Positions 16,801 through 26,186 are shown, numbered from the stretch's first letter. The stretch: 64,000 nt of DNA from Thermobacillus sp. ZCTH02-B1 (GCF_002159085.1 NZ_LZRU01000012.1:124001-188000); one strand, 5' to 3'. A program made the numbers and translations. The notes: generated by a model not told the origin, from the letters alone.

Positions 16801-17730
16801 CTTCCTGATCCGTTCCTGCAATGCCTTGTCCGCATCGCCGCCGCGCTGCGGTTTGAGCGGATCGAACGAAGCCTCGCGGAACGCGGCGAACCATTCGGCC
16901 ATCGGCCGGCTCCGCACCGTCTCGAGGAGCCGGCCCGCCAGGGCCAGGTCGGCGCGCAGCGTCCCGGCGTAAGCCCCGGGACCGTCCGGGCGCATCGCGC
17001 CGGCGAGCGCCTGTTCGAGCAGCGCCTCCGCCTCCTCCAGCTCGAGCTGCACGGCGCGGCGGATCTCGCGGCCCCACGCGCTGTCCTCGAGCCGGTCCGG
17101 ACCTGCGATCCGGAACGCGGCGGCGGAGGCGCGCAGCCATTCCTCGGGCCAGGGATGGCTGCGCGAGAACTCGAAGAGGTCAAGCACGAGGCGCGCGAAC
17201 GGCTCGTCGCTCCGGTCGCCGCCGAACGTCTCGGCGAGCCGGGTGAACCGGCCGTCCGCGTCCTGGGCGTACCGCTCCTCGAACAGGTCCTGGAGCGTCT
17301 CGGCCTTCAGCAGCTCGGCCTCGGTCTCGTTCGCGACACGGAATCCCGGATCGAGCCCGATCATCGGATAGTAGCGGCGGATGACCTCGAGGCAGAACGA
17401 GTGGAGCGTCGTGATCACCGCCCGTCCCATCAGGGCGAGCTGGCGGCGCAGGTGTCCGGAGCCGGGGTTCCGCTCCAGCGCCTCCTCGAGCGCGAGCCGG
17501 ATCCGCTCCTTCATCTCCGCCGCCGCCGCGTTCGTGAACGTCGCGACGAGCAGCCGGTCGACGTCGGTGTCGGAGGAGATTTTGCGGATGATGCGCTCGA
17601 CGAGCACCGCCGTCTTGCCCGAACCGGCGGCCGCCGCGACGAGCACGTTCCGCCCGCCCGTCCCGATCGCCTGGAGCTGCTCCTCCGTCCAGGACAGGTC
17701 CGCCGCCTTCGCCGTTGTGCTCTCAGCCAT
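13825..17730 (-). CDS. addA: ATP-dependent helicase/nuclease subunit A
   Basis: 1301 residues. UvrD-type helicase motifs: Walker A AAAAGSGKT (residues 33-41), motif II ILIDEYQDTNQ, and motif VI RVLYVAMTRPKEK. The C-terminal RecB-like nuclease has VQGVVDCLFEDADG and LLDYKTDRI. With AddB it makes the AddAB complex that resects double-strand breaks and responds to Chi. The start at 17730 has GGAGG 8 nt upstream, and its first 8 nt overlap the addB stop. A low-complexity insert just before the nuclease domain contains three 14-residue repeats beginning PAEG (DNA 14434-14533), not expected in other AddA proteins. Confidence 0.96.
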   Translation of the reverse strand: MAESTTAKAADLSWTEEQLQAIGTGGRNVLVAAAAGSGKTAVLVERIIRKISSDTDVDRLLVATFTNAAAAEMKERIRLALEEALERNPGSGHLRRQLALMGRAVITTLHSFCLEVIRRYYPMIGLDPGFRVANETEAELLKAETLQDLFEERYAQDADGRFTRLAETFGGDRSDEPFARLVLDLFEFSRSHPWPEEWLRASAAAFRIAGPDRLEDSAWGREIRRAVQLELEEAEALLEQALAGAMRPDGPGAYAGTLRADLALAGRLLETVRSRPMAEWFAAFREASFDPLKPQRGGDADKALQERIRKLRDDAKAIVLGLKEELFSRPLADYAKELNEIAPLMEALAELVIDFGRRYEAVKRERGLVDFGDLEHYCLRILRDPASTPERPLPSAAALEYREQFEEILIDEYQDTNQVQEAILDLIARPGHGNRFMVGDVKQSIYRFRLADPGLFLDKYRRYAAGEADGGAPGLRIDLARNFRSRREVVSGVNGLFRLIMRERAAELDYDERAELKYGASYPDPDPELDGEDRFAVECVLLDRGAANGTENGDADGGTEEDEAARAAAEELAELETAQLEARWIAARIRAMIAGGDGRPPLRVWDAKRRVHRRATWRDFVILLRAQESWAQAMADELAAAGIPAYAERKGGYFEQTEVETMLSLLRVIDNPYQDIPLAGVLRSPIGGLNAEELAAVRIAARSGPFFDAVRAAARDPEAPASLRLKLEKFLGRLERWRDEARQGSLTELIRRIYRETGFYDLAGGLPGGVQRQANLQALLDRARQYEATSFRGLFRFLRFIDRLRDQGGDLGTAKTLGEQDDVVRIMTIHASKGLEFPVVFVAGLGKRFNFSDLNGAFLMHKQLGFGPRIVDPELRLSYPSLPQLAVRRRLRAEMLAEEMRVLYVAMTRPKEKLILLGTVKDAAAELERWRNLVRKDGVVPDHALTSARCYLDWLMPPVLRFAEPEAADAAGGAPALGWRFGVERAELLAAETAAAAEAPADGAEDRGELARLMTAGEPLPSAGAHAAEVERRLSWRYPHEDAVGIAAKTSVTEMKHMSAADEDEELPAEGWMEPAARLWTPAEGFTGPAADSRMPAEGPRGAAAGGGEPASFRLRRPRFMEERDLTPAERGTAAHLVMQHVPAGGPHGEEDIRAVVRSMVERRLLTPAQAEAVDCAAIAAFFAGDPGKRLAAARRVMREVPFSRMVPAARIRPDVAGGPAAEESVLVQGVVDCLFEDADGRLVLLDYKTDRIWDGDVLAAAERHRFQIELYAESIGEILGRPVDEAHVFFFDAAQAVRIL
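14434..14533. repeat. 42-bp in-frame tandem repeat inside addA
   Basis: TCCGCCGGC recurs at 14437, 14479 and 14521, exactly 42 bp apart, within an otherwise similar unit. It encodes PAEGWMEPAARLW, PAEGFTGPAADSR and PAEGPRGAAAGG in the linker before the nuclease domain. Confidence 0.7.
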
Positions 17731-20700
17731 CACCCTCACCTCCGTCACCGGCCCAATCGTTCCCGCGGGCCGCAGCCTCTCCGCCGGCCGCGATTTCGTC
17801 CAAGGCGCCGCCGGGATCCGGTCCGGCGGCTTCCGAACCCCCGCTTGCGACCGCAGGCGGGTCCGCGCCCGCATCCGCGCCGCCGGCCGCTTCCCGGAGC
17901 GGTTCGATCCGGCCGGCCGCCGCTTCCGCGGCCTTCGCCCCGCCGTCCGTCCGTTCCGTCCCGTTTCGGTCCGCCTCGACTCCGACAGCCGCGCCTTCCC
18001 GCAGCAGTTCCCAGATCCGCTCCTTCGGGATCCGGCCGATCCTGCGGTAGCCGTTGCCTTCGATCAGCGGATCGAAGTGGCACACCGGCTTGTACGGACA
18101 ATACGCGCACGGCGATCGGTCGCCCAGCCGGTACGGCGCGATCGCGACTTCGCCGTCGAGGATGCGGCCGGCGATCCGCCCGATCGTCCTCCGGACGGCG
18201 CCGCGCAGCACTTCCCATTCGTCCCGCGTCACGACCGCCGAATCGCTGTAGAATCCGCCGCCCTTCCGAAGCCCGGCGGGAACGAGATCCGAACGGCCCG
18301 TCTCCAGTCCGAGATCCATCATCCGGACGACGGCTTCGTCCGCCGTCAGCAGCCCGCGCGTCCTGAAGCGCTTCAGCGCCTGCCTGCGCGCCTCTTCGCC
18401 CGGCAGCGGGGCGGGTACGGCGAGCAGCGGATCGTGCACGTGGAAATAGAGCACCCCCGCCGGTTCGGCCGGCCGGCCGAGCCAGTCCGGCGCGTGGGTG
18501 AGCAGCGCGTCCATGTAGGTGACAAGCTGCAGGGCCAATCCGAAGGCGACTTCCTCCAGCCGCAGGATCTTCGCCGACGACTTGTAATCGATGATGCGCA
18601 GGAGCAATCCGTCCTCCGTCTCCGCCGCATCGACGCGGTCGATCCGGCCGACAACCTCGACGGACCGGCCGGGTCCGGCCGGCAGCACGAGCGGCGGCAG
18701 CCGTTCGCCCGGGCCGAACGCGATCTCCAGTCCGACCGGCCTGAACAGGCCGCGCCGCGCATGCTCGGCGAGCGCCGAAGCGGTCCGGACAAGCGTCTGC
18801 TTGAGCCGCCGGGCGATGAAGCCGTAGCGGCTGCTGCTCATGAGAATGCGGGATTGCAGGCGGGGCACCAGGCTGTCGACGATGTCGGACACCGCCTTCG
18901 CGATCTCCTCCTGCGAGAGTTCCCCCAGCCCGGGACCGCAGGCTTCCGCCAGCCGCGACAGTGCCGCGTGGAACAGCTGCCCCACGTCCGGCGCCTCGAG
19001 CCGGTGCATGCGGCGTTCCTCCAGCCGGAGCCCGTAGGCGGCGAAATGCTGGAACGGACAGGCCGTGAACCGCTCCATGCGCGACACGCTCGCGAGCAGC
19101 CGGTCGCCGTACAGCCGCCGCGCCGTCAAAAGCGGCAGGGGCGCCGCCTCGTTCCGGTAGCGGAGCGACGATGTGACCGTCAGGAGCCGATCCCGCCATT
19201 CCGGCCGCGCGGCGAACCAGTTGTACACGTCGCGCCACGGCTCCGGAAGCCGGCCGTCCGTCCGGAAGCGTCGCAACCGGCCGGAGAGCAGCGACAGCGC
19301 GCGGTCCGGGCGGCGGATATGGCGCAGATGCTCCTCCGCGCCCGCTTCCTCCTCCGGCTCTCCGGTTTCGGAGCGAATCCCGATACCGGGGAACAGCGCC
19401 CCGACCTGGCGGATCAGCTCGGAAGCGTACAGCCCTTTCCCTTCCTCGTCCGCCGCCGCGTAGCTGATCCACAGCACGCGGGAAGGCATCGTCAGCGCGG
19501 CGTAGATCAGGAACCGCTCGTCGAGCAGCCGGCGGCGTACGCCGGGCGCAAGCCGGATGCCGGCGTCGCCGAGGCGCTCCCGCTCCCGCTCGGTCAACAC
19601 GCCGTCCTCGCGGGACCGCATCGGCAGCACGCCTTCGTTCGCGCCGAGCAGATAGGCGGCCTTCACGCCGCCCGTGCGGGACCGGTCGAGGCTGCCGACC
19701 AGCACCTGGTCGACCGACGGCGGCACGCTGCCGAGGCGCAGGCTGTCCAGCCCCGTCTCGACCATGCCCGCGAACAGCCCGGCCGGCATCCGCTCCTCGC
19801 CCGCCAGCTCGACGAGCTGATCGAGCAGGTGCATGACGCCGTCCCACAGCTGGCGGTGCGCCCGCGACCGGAGGAGTTCGCCGCGCTCCGCATCTTCGGC
19901 GCTCCACGCTTCCAGCCGGTCCGCCGCGCCGACCTCGTCCAGCAGGCGGTACAGGGCCTCGCACATCGACCGGACGTCCCGGGCGCGGGAGAGCGCCTTC
20001 CCGAACCGTTCCAGCGGCCCGACGACCCGCTCCCGGCAGGCGAGCACCCGCCGGAATCCTTCCAAGTCCTCTTCCTTCGCGTTCCCCGGCTCGTCCTCGA
20101 GCGGGTCGCGCACGAGCGGGCGCCAGCCGTCAGGATCGAGCCATCTCCAGCCGTCGATGCCGGCGGCGAGCACGTAATTCTCCAGCCGGTCGAGATCGCT
20201 CCGGTCGATCCCGGAATCCGGCCCCGTGAGCAGCTCCGTCTTCACGCATCGGATGACGGCGTCATGCCGCCATCCCTTCGTCACCGTCTCGAGCGCGGAG
20301 CGGATGAACTCGACGAGCGGATGGTGGTGGATGACGGTTTTCCGGTCGAGGAAGAAGGGGATGCCGTAGTCTGAGAACGTCTGCTCGATCAGATCGGCGT
20401 AATCGGACAGGTTGCGCACCATGACCGCGATGTCGCGCCAGCGCAACCCGTCATCCTGCACGCGGCGCAGGATGTCACGGGCCGCGGCGTCGACCTCGGC
20501 GCGCCGGTTCGCCGCGGCGCGGAGCACGACGCCGCAGCGCGGATGCTCCGGATCGAGCCAATCGGCGGGCACGGCCATCGGCGTCCGCGTGCCGTAATGC
20601 CGCTCCAGGTGCGCGAGCATCGGGCTGTCCGCCCAGCGGGGCGCAGGGTCCGGACGGAGCACGACCGGCTCCTCCACGGGCACGCCCGCCCGTTCCGCGA

Positions 20701-21487
20701 TCTCGCGCAGCCGGATATACGTCTCCGCCGTCGGCCGGAACAGGTCGAGTTCGGACGGCTGCTCTCCCGGTCCGTAGGGACGGTCGAGGGTCAGCGCCAC
20801 GGTCACGCCGCGGGCGGAGCGGATCATCGCCTCGAGCGCGGCGTATTCGGCAGGCGTGAACCCGTGGAAGCCGTCGACCCAGATCTCGGCCGCGGCGAGG
20901 CTGCTCGCCCCGAATCCGCGCGCCAGAAACCGGAGGCCGTCCTCGGCGTCCAGATAGCGCCCGGCGAGCGCGTCCTCAAGCTCGGCGTACAACAGCCGGA
21001 TGTCGTGCAGCTTGCGGGCGAGCAGGTCATCCCGCGCGTCAAGCCCGGCGTCTCCGGACAGCTCGTCCAGCCTGTCGGGCGTCACGCCGTACCGCTTCAT
21101 CTCGGTCAACAGTTCGTTCAATTTTTCGACGAAGCCGCGCTGCCCCGCGCTTCCGGCGAACAGGCGCAGGCGGTCGGCGTGGCGATGGATCAGCTTGAAC
21201 AGCAGCATGTTCTTCCCGTTCTCGCCGATCGGCACGAGCGCCGTGCCGCCCGTCTCCTGCATGACGCGGAAGGCGAGGCGCCGGAAGCTGAGCGCCTGCG
21301 CGCGCATCGTGCCGGGAATGCCCGAACCTTCAAGGAGCGCATATTCTGTTGTAAACGTTGCCTGCTCGGGAACGAGCAGGATGAGCGGCGGTCCGTCGGG
21401 CGCATCCGCCAATCTGGCGCGGACCTCGTCAAGACAGCGGCGCGTCTTGCCCGTTCCCGCGCGGCCGAGCACGAATCGCAGCTTCAC
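17723..21487 (-). CDS. addB: ATP-dependent helicase/deoxyribonuclease subunit B
   Basis: 1254 residues. Walker A GRAGTGKT at residues 8-15; Chi-recognising inactive helicase core; C-terminal RecB-like nuclease with VVGRIDRVDAA and IIDYKSSAK. Iron-sulfur cysteines flank the nuclease: TACPFQHFAAYG before it and CAYCPYKPVC after it. This is standard AddB. The start is a GTG at 21487 with AGGGGGAA upstream. An Ala/Gly-rich tail of roughly 90 residues after the cluster seems specific to this lineage. A perfect LexA box lies 67 bp upstream, suggesting that addBA and the following sbcDC genes respond to DNA damage. Confidence 0.96.
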   Translation of the reverse strand: MKLRFVLGRAGTGKTRRCLDEVRARLADAPDGPPLILLVPEQATFTTEYALLEGSGIPGTMRAQALSFRRLAFRVMQETGGTALVPIGENGKNMLLFKLIHRHADRLRLFAGSAGQRGFVEKLNELLTEMKRYGVTPDRLDELSGDAGLDARDDLLARKLHDIRLLYAELEDALAGRYLDAEDGLRFLARGFGASSLAAAEIWVDGFHGFTPAEYAALEAMIRSARGVTVALTLDRPYGPGEQPSELDLFRPTAETYIRLREIAERAGVPVEEPVVLRPDPAPRWADSPMLAHLERHYGTRTPMAVPADWLDPEHPRCGVVLRAAANRRAEVDAAARDILRRVQDDGLRWRDIAVMVRNLSDYADLIEQTFSDYGIPFFLDRKTVIHHHPLVEFIRSALETVTKGWRHDAVIRCVKTELLTGPDSGIDRSDLDRLENYVLAAGIDGWRWLDPDGWRPLVRDPLEDEPGNAKEEDLEGFRRVLACRERVVGPLERFGKALSRARDVRSMCEALYRLLDEVGAADRLEAWSAEDAERGELLRSRAHRQLWDGVMHLLDQLVELAGEERMPAGLFAGMVETGLDSLRLGSVPPSVDQVLVGSLDRSRTGGVKAAYLLGANEGVLPMRSREDGVLTERERERLGDAGIRLAPGVRRRLLDERFLIYAALTMPSRVLWISYAAADEEGKGLYASELIRQVGALFPGIGIRSETGEPEEEAGAEEHLRHIRRPDRALSLLSGRLRRFRTDGRLPEPWRDVYNWFAARPEWRDRLLTVTSSLRYRNEAAPLPLLTARRLYGDRLLASVSRMERFTACPFQHFAAYGLRLEERRMHRLEAPDVGQLFHAALSRLAEACGPGLGELSQEEIAKAVSDIVDSLVPRLQSRILMSSSRYGFIARRLKQTLVRTASALAEHARRGLFRPVGLEIAFGPGERLPPLVLPAGPGRSVEVVGRIDRVDAAETEDGLLLRIIDYKSSAKILRLEEVAFGLALQLVTYMDALLTHAPDWLGRPAEPAGVLYFHVHDPLLAVPAPLPGEEARRQALKRFRTRGLLTADEAVVRMMDLGLETGRSDLVPAGLRKGGGFYSDSAVVTRDEWEVLRGAVRRTIGRIAGRILDGEVAIAPYRLGDRSPCAYCPYKPVCHFDPLIEGNGYRRIGRIPKERIWELLREGAAVGVEADRNGTERTDGGAKAAEAAAGRIEPLREAAGGADAGADPPAVASGGSEAAGPDPGGALDEIAAGGEAAARGNDWAGDGGEGDG

Positions 21488-21515
21488 GGCGATTCCCCCT
21501 GTCCATGATTCTACT

Positions 21516-21521
21516 ATTCTA
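21516..21521 (-). promoter_or_regulatory. Candidate -10 (TAGAAT) for addB
   Basis: On the minus strand TAGAAT lies about 30 bp upstream of the addB GTG. A weak -35 (GTGATT) is at 21544-21539 with a 17-nt spacer. Confidence 0.35.
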
Positions 21522-21553
21522 GCATACCGGCTGGGGAAAATCACCGGAAAAAC

Positions 21554-21567
21554 CGAACACATGTTTC
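21554..21567. promoter_or_regulatory. LexA/DinR (SOS) box CGAACACATGTTTC
   Basis: Matches the B. subtilis consensus CGAACRNRYGTTYC at all 14 positions. It lies between addB (minus) and the glycerophosphodiesterase gene (plus), 67 bp from the addB start and 84 bp from the other start. It most plausibly controls the addB-addA-sbcD-sbcC repair operon. Confidence 0.75.
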
Positions 21568-21651
21568 GTTTCCGGCGCGCATGTCCATGCAGGGATGTGC
21601 AACGCTAATGTCGAATAACGGGAAAACCGGTCGAAGGGAGGCGGACGGGCC

Positions 21652-22554
21652 ATGCGAGGAACATGGCATCAGAGAAGACGTCTCCGGATCCTGTCGACGA
21701 TCGCCGCCGTCCTGACGCTGGCGCTCGTCCAGATGTTGGGCGGCGCCGCGGGCCGCGACGCGCGGCATCCCGTCCGTTCCGCCGTCGCGCAGGCTCCCCG
21801 GGCGCTTCATCCCGGCCAGGGCGACTTCTCGGTCCGGCCGCTGATCGTCGCCCATCGCGGCGCCTCGAAATACGCCCCCGAGAACACGATGGCCGCCTTC
21901 CGCCTCGCCCGGGAGATGGGCGCGGATTACATCGAGCTGGACGTTCGGATGACGCGGGACGGACGTCTCATCGTGTTGCACGACGAGACGGTCGACCGGA
22001 CGACGGACGGCACGGGTCGGGCGGACCGCATGACCTTCGGCGAAATCCTCGATCTGGACGCCGGCGGATGGTTCTCCGCGGCATTCCGGGGCGAGCGCGT
22101 GCCCTCCCTCGAGGAAGTGCTGGACGGCTTCGCCGGCGCGATCGGGCTGATCCTCGAACTGAAGCAGCCCTCCGCCTATCCCGGCATTGAACACCGGCTG
22201 GCCGGCATGCTGGCCGAACGCGGCCTGAACCGGCCGGACAGCGGGCTGATCATCCAGTCGTTCGACACCCGTTCGCTCCGCAGAATGCGCGATCTCGTGC
22301 CGGACGTGCCGATCGCCGTGCTGGTCCGCCCGGGCCGGCGCGTCACCACGCAGAACCTGGCCGCATACCGGACGTACGCTGACGCCGTCAGCCTGCCCTT
22401 CTCCCTGGCCCGCAAGCCGGTCATCGACCGGATCCGTGCGCACGGCCTGGCCGTCCTCGTCTGGGACGTGCGCGGCGAACGCCAGCTGGACCGGCTGCTC
22501 GCGTACGGCGTGGACGGCATCCTGACGAACGATCCGATGCTGCCCGTCCGCTGA
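21652..22554 (+). CDS. Glycerophosphodiester phosphodiesterase, exported
   Basis: 300 residues with an N-terminal basic-hydrophobic signal or anchor (residues about 8-32). The GDPD TIM barrel carries VAHRGASKYAPENTMAAF (catalytic His, Arg, Glu), IELDVRMTRDGRLIVLHDE (metal ligands and second His), LILELKQP and a closing VDGILTNDP. It should hydrolyse glycerophosphodiesters to glycerol-3-phosphate outside the membrane. The ATG has AAGGGAGG upstream. It is a single plus-strand gene divergent from addB and convergent with the GH2 gene. Confidence 0.9.
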   Translation: MRGTWHQRRRLRILSTIAAVLTLALVQMLGGAAGRDARHPVRSAVAQAPRALHPGQGDFSVRPLIVAHRGASKYAPENTMAAFRLAREMGADYIELDVRMTRDGRLIVLHDETVDRTTDGTGRADRMTFGEILDLDAGGWFSAAFRGERVPSLEEVLDGFAGAIGLILELKQPSAYPGIEHRLAGMLAERGLNRPDSGLIIQSFDTRSLRRMRDLVPDVPIAVLVRPGRRVTTQNLAAYRTYADAVSLPFSLARKPVIDRIRAHGLAVLVWDVRGERQLDRLLAYGVDGILTNDPMLPVR

Positions 22555-22631
22555 ACCGTGATGCCGTCGAAGAGAGCGGGTGATTTCGACCGGGCCTCCC
22601 CGGAACAGGCGAAAGTTCCGCCTGGGCGGCG

Positions 22632-22661
22632 AAAAAAGGCCTCCGGTTGTTCCGAAGGCCT
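22632..22661 (-). terminator. Terminator of the GH2 glycosidase gene
   Basis: On the minus strand, AGGCCTTCGG and CCGGAGGCCT form a 10-bp stem around AACAA, followed by a run of six T. It lies 60 bp after the GH2 stop. Confidence 0.85.
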
Positions 22662-22722
22662 GCATATCCGCCGCTACGGCGCCCGCATCCGGATCATCCG
22701 CTCCGGATCATCCTTCCATCCG

Positions 22723-25700
22723 TCACCGCTCGAACCGGAACCACGCGAAGTCGAACCGGCTGCCCGGCAGGAACACGAACGTCACGTCCCGCGCGCCCGT
22801 CACCCGCTCCAGCTCAAAGACGCGCGCCTCGTACCCTTCCGAACGCAAGAATTCGACCGCCTGTACCGTCTCGCCCCCGGGTCCCGCAAAGCGGATATGG
22901 ATCGTGTTCCGGTCGATCGCCGAACGCCCGCAGATGACGATCCGCGATGCGCCCTCTTCGCCGAAATCCATTCCGTTAAACAGCAGCGACACGTTGTTGC
23001 CGATCTCCTCGACCGCGCCGCCGGCGACCGTGAACGAATCGCCGTAGACGTGGTCGCACGACGCCGCGTCGTTCCGCATGAAGGCGCGGCTCAGGCGCCG
23101 GAACGAAAAGCCCTTGATGTGCATTTTCGCGCGCGTGACGAGGCTGATCGACGTGACGCCCCGGAGCACCTTCGACAGCCTGTACGTCTCCTCCTGGTAG
23201 ACGTTCCACTTCGACGGCTTCTGGTAGACGACGTCCGCGAGCAGTTCGGCGCCCTCCTCGCCGGGCATCCCTTCCCAGATCTGCAGCGAATAGGGCTCGC
23301 TCGTCAGCGCGAAGATCGGGATCGTGATCGTGTCCGAACCGACGGGGCCGAAGTCGATGCCGCGCCAGCAGACGACCGTCTCGCCGTCACGCGCCGTCGC
23401 GACGCCGCGCTCGTTGCCGTTGCCGGCCTCGCCCCGGACCTCGTCGTACAGCCCGCCCGCGATGAATCCGTACGGATCCTTCCAGGCCGGACCGAGACCC
23501 TCCGCCTCGAACTCGAGGCTCGAGATGAGCCGGATGCCGTCCGTGCCGTTCCGGCTCATGCAGCGCAGGCGGAACCGGCCGTCACCGAGCGCCGTCACCT
23601 TCGCCCGGAGCCCGTCCGCCTCCACCTTCGCGAGGTTCGAGTCGATGCCCGCGTCGTTCACGACGCGCCACTCGACGTCGCGATACGTGGCGTTCGCCGG
23701 ATGGAGCCGCGCCTCCACGACGATCTCCCGCCGCGACGGACCGAAGCGCCGTCCCGCCGCGCTGACCAGCTCGATCTTGCGCACCGGCACCTCGTCCTCC
23801 CGCCCCGTCACGACCGGCATCGGGCGGTTCTCCATCCGCGCGGAGACGCCCCGCGGCGGGCCGCCCGCCGGCGCGATCGCCTCCAACTCCAGCGCCGCCG
23901 TCCCGAGACCGGGCGAAGACACTTCGATCCGGACCGGTCCCGGTTCGAGGCGCGCGGCGACGATTGCCATGAGCTTGCCGCTGAACAGCCGGCGGCTCGT
24001 GCCCTTGTACTGGTCGTAATCCGTGCTGTCGCCGTTGTCGAGTCCGACGAGCCGGCCCGCGCCGGCAACCTGCACGTGCACGCGGTTCACGGCGTTCTCG
24101 ACCGGGTTGCCGTCTTCGTCCTCCATCCCGATCTCGATGAACGCGAGATCCGTGCCGTCCGCGACGAGCATCGTCTTGTCCGCCTTGAGCCGGATCCGCT
24201 TCGCGTCGCCGAACGAGCGCCTGACGTCGGTCGCGACGACGTTGCCGTCCGCGTCATAGGCGATCGCCTCCAGCACGCCGGGCTCGTACGGCACCTTCCA
24301 CCACGCGACGAGCCGGTCGCCGCGCCGGCGGTCGAGCTCCTGCACGCCGAGCGAGCGGCCGTTCAGCCGGAGTTCCACGCGCGGTGCGTTCGTCGCGACC
24401 CGCACGTCGACGATCTGGCCCGGATTGAAATCCCAGTACGGGAACAGGTGGATGACCGGCCGCTTCTCCGGATCCGTCCATGCCGCCTGATAGATGTAAT
24501 AGGCGTCCTTCGGGAACGTCGCCGTATCAAGCTGCCCGAAATACGAATTCTTCGTATGGTACGGCGTCGGCTCGCCGATGTAGTCGAACCCGGTCCACAG
24601 GAACTGGCCGAGCGAGAACGGCGCGTCGCGCTCCGCGATGATGCACGCCTCCGGCGATTTCGCGCCCCAGCTCGTCGTGCTGTTGCCGAGGGCGGAGCAC
24701 TGCCCGTCATCGTCCGCAAGCACCGAAACCTCGAACGGGAAGCGGTAGATGCCCCGGCTCTGCACGATCGAACCGGTCTCGCTTCCGTAGATGATCCAGT
24801 GCGGATGCTCCGCGTGATGTTTATGGTACAGCTTCTCGCCGTAATTGTACCCGACGACGTCGACGAGCTCGGCGCATTTCTGCGCGTTCGGCCAGGGCAT
24901 GTAGTTCGAGCCGATCGTCACCGGCGCGTTCCCCCTCGGATCGTGCTCGCGGACCCGGGCGACCAGCATCCGCGTCAGCTCCTGCCCCCGTTCGTCCGCG
25001 TGGGTGTCGTAGATCTCGTTGCCGATGCTCCACATGAGCAGGCTCGGATGGTTCCGGTCGCGCCGCACCCAGCTCCGCACGTCCCTCGCCGCCCATTCCG
25101 GGAAGAACCGCGCGTAATCGTAAGGGGTTTTCGGCCGCTCCCACATGTCGAACGCCTCCGAAACGACGAAAAACCCCATCTCGTCCGCGAGGTCCATCAG
25201 CTCCGGCGCCGGCGGATTGTGCGCGGTGCGGATCGCGTTCACGCCCATCTCCTTGAGGAGCATGAATCTGCGCCGCAGCGCGTTCACGTTGAACGCCGCG
25301 CCGAGCGCCCCGAGGTCGTGGTGCTCGCAGACGCCGTTCAGCTTCAGGTTGGTGCCGTTCACGATGAGCCCCCGGTCCGGATCCATGACGATATGGCGAA
25401 AACCGATCCGCTGCACCACCCGCTCATGCGGTTCGGCGCCCAAAGGCGCATCCGCCGGACGAAGCTCCGTGACGAGCGTATAGAGGTTCGGCTCGTCGGG
25501 ATGCCACAGCTTCGGATCCTCGACGACCAGCTCATGCGACGCCGCACGGCGGCCCGCCTCGACGCGCCCGGAGACGCTGGCGATCTCCCGCCCCCCGTGC
25601 ACGATCGCATGCCGGAGCTCCGCCGCCTCCTCCAGGTGCACCTCCGTGTCGATCTCGACCCGCCATCGCCCGTCCTCCCGCCGCCGTACTGACACGTAGA

Positions 25701-26145
25701 CGCCGTCGGTCTCGATCCAGTTCGCGCCGCGCGTCTTCAGCCAGACGTTCCGGTAGATGCCGGCGCCCGAGTACCAGCGGCTGTTCGGGCTCTCGTGGAC
25801 GACCTTCACGACGATCTCGTTCTCGCCGTCCGCGAGCGCTTCGGTGATGTCATGCTCGAACGACGTATAACCGTATTTCCACTCGCCGACCGGCATCCCG
25901 TTCACGAAGACGGTCGAATTCATGTACACGCCGTCAAAGCAAAGCAGCGCCCGCCGGCCGTCCTTCTTCCAGCGAAACGTCTTGCGATACCAGCCGATGC
26001 CGTTCTCGTACAGGTTCCGCGTATCCCAGATCAGCCAGTCATGCGGCAGGTCGACCGGCACGAACGCCAGTCCCCTCCAGCTGTCCGCGTCCAGGCCGGT
26101 CTTCGCGAACATCCAGCCGTCGTTGAACAATTCCCGGGTGTTCAT
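22723..26145 (-). CDS. Glycoside hydrolase family 2 (beta-galactosidase/beta-glucuronidase-like) with C-terminal binding modules
   Basis: 1140 residues, no signal peptide, so probably cytoplasmic. An N-terminal jelly-roll sugar-binding domain (PVDLPHDWLIWD, YSGAGIYRNVWL) and an Ig-like domain precede the TIM barrel, with GIRTAHNPPAPE-type signature (NAIRTAHNPPAPELMDL), acid/base Glu in MWSIGNEIYD (about residue 376) and nucleophile Glu in IIYGSETGS (about 453). Two more Ig-like domains follow. The last 250 residues look like two related carbohydrate-binding modules (FGPVGSDTITIPIF and FGEEGASRIVICGRS), reminiscent of CBM6-like folds. The substrate is a plant-type beta-galactoside or uronide, not determinable here. 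AAGGAG lies 5 nt before the ATG. Confidence 0.88.
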   Translation of the reverse strand: MNTRELFNDGWMFAKTGLDADSWRGLAFVPVDLPHDWLIWDTRNLYENGIGWYRKTFRWKKDGRRALLCFDGVYMNSTVFVNGMPVGEWKYGYTSFEHDITEALADGENEIVVKVVHESPNSRWYSGAGIYRNVWLKTRGANWIETDGVYVSVRRREDGRWRVEIDTEVHLEEAAELRHAIVHGGREIASVSGRVEAGRRAASHELVVEDPKLWHPDEPNLYTLVTELRPADAPLGAEPHERVVQRIGFRHIVMDPDRGLIVNGTNLKLNGVCEHHDLGALGAAFNVNALRRRFMLLKEMGVNAIRTAHNPPAPELMDLADEMGFFVVSEAFDMWERPKTPYDYARFFPEWAARDVRSWVRRDRNHPSLLMWSIGNEIYDTHADERGQELTRMLVARVREHDPRGNAPVTIGSNYMPWPNAQKCAELVDVVGYNYGEKLYHKHHAEHPHWIIYGSETGSIVQSRGIYRFPFEVSVLADDDGQCSALGNSTTSWGAKSPEACIIAERDAPFSLGQFLWTGFDYIGEPTPYHTKNSYFGQLDTATFPKDAYYIYQAAWTDPEKRPVIHLFPYWDFNPGQIVDVRVATNAPRVELRLNGRSLGVQELDRRRGDRLVAWWKVPYEPGVLEAIAYDADGNVVATDVRRSFGDAKRIRLKADKTMLVADGTDLAFIEIGMEDEDGNPVENAVNRVHVQVAGAGRLVGLDNGDSTDYDQYKGTSRRLFSGKLMAIVAARLEPGPVRIEVSSPGLGTAALELEAIAPAGGPPRGVSARMENRPMPVVTGREDEVPVRKIELVSAAGRRFGPSRREIVVEARLHPANATYRDVEWRVVNDAGIDSNLAKVEADGLRAKVTALGDGRFRLRCMSRNGTDGIRLISSLEFEAEGLGPAWKDPYGFIAGGLYDEVRGEAGNGNERGVATARDGETVVCWRGIDFGPVGSDTITIPIFALTSEPYSLQIWEGMPGEEGAELLADVVYQKPSKWNVYQEETYRLSKVLRGVTSISLVTRAKMHIKGFSFRRLSRAFMRNDAASCDHVYGDSFTVAGGAVEEIGNNVSLLFNGMDFGEEGASRIVICGRSAIDRNTIHIRFAGPGGETVQAVEFLRSEGYEARVFELERVTGARDVTFVFLPGSRFDFAWFRFER

Positions 26146-26186
26146 GTCGACTCCTTCACTCCGCCAGGATCTATTCCGCCAAGCCG

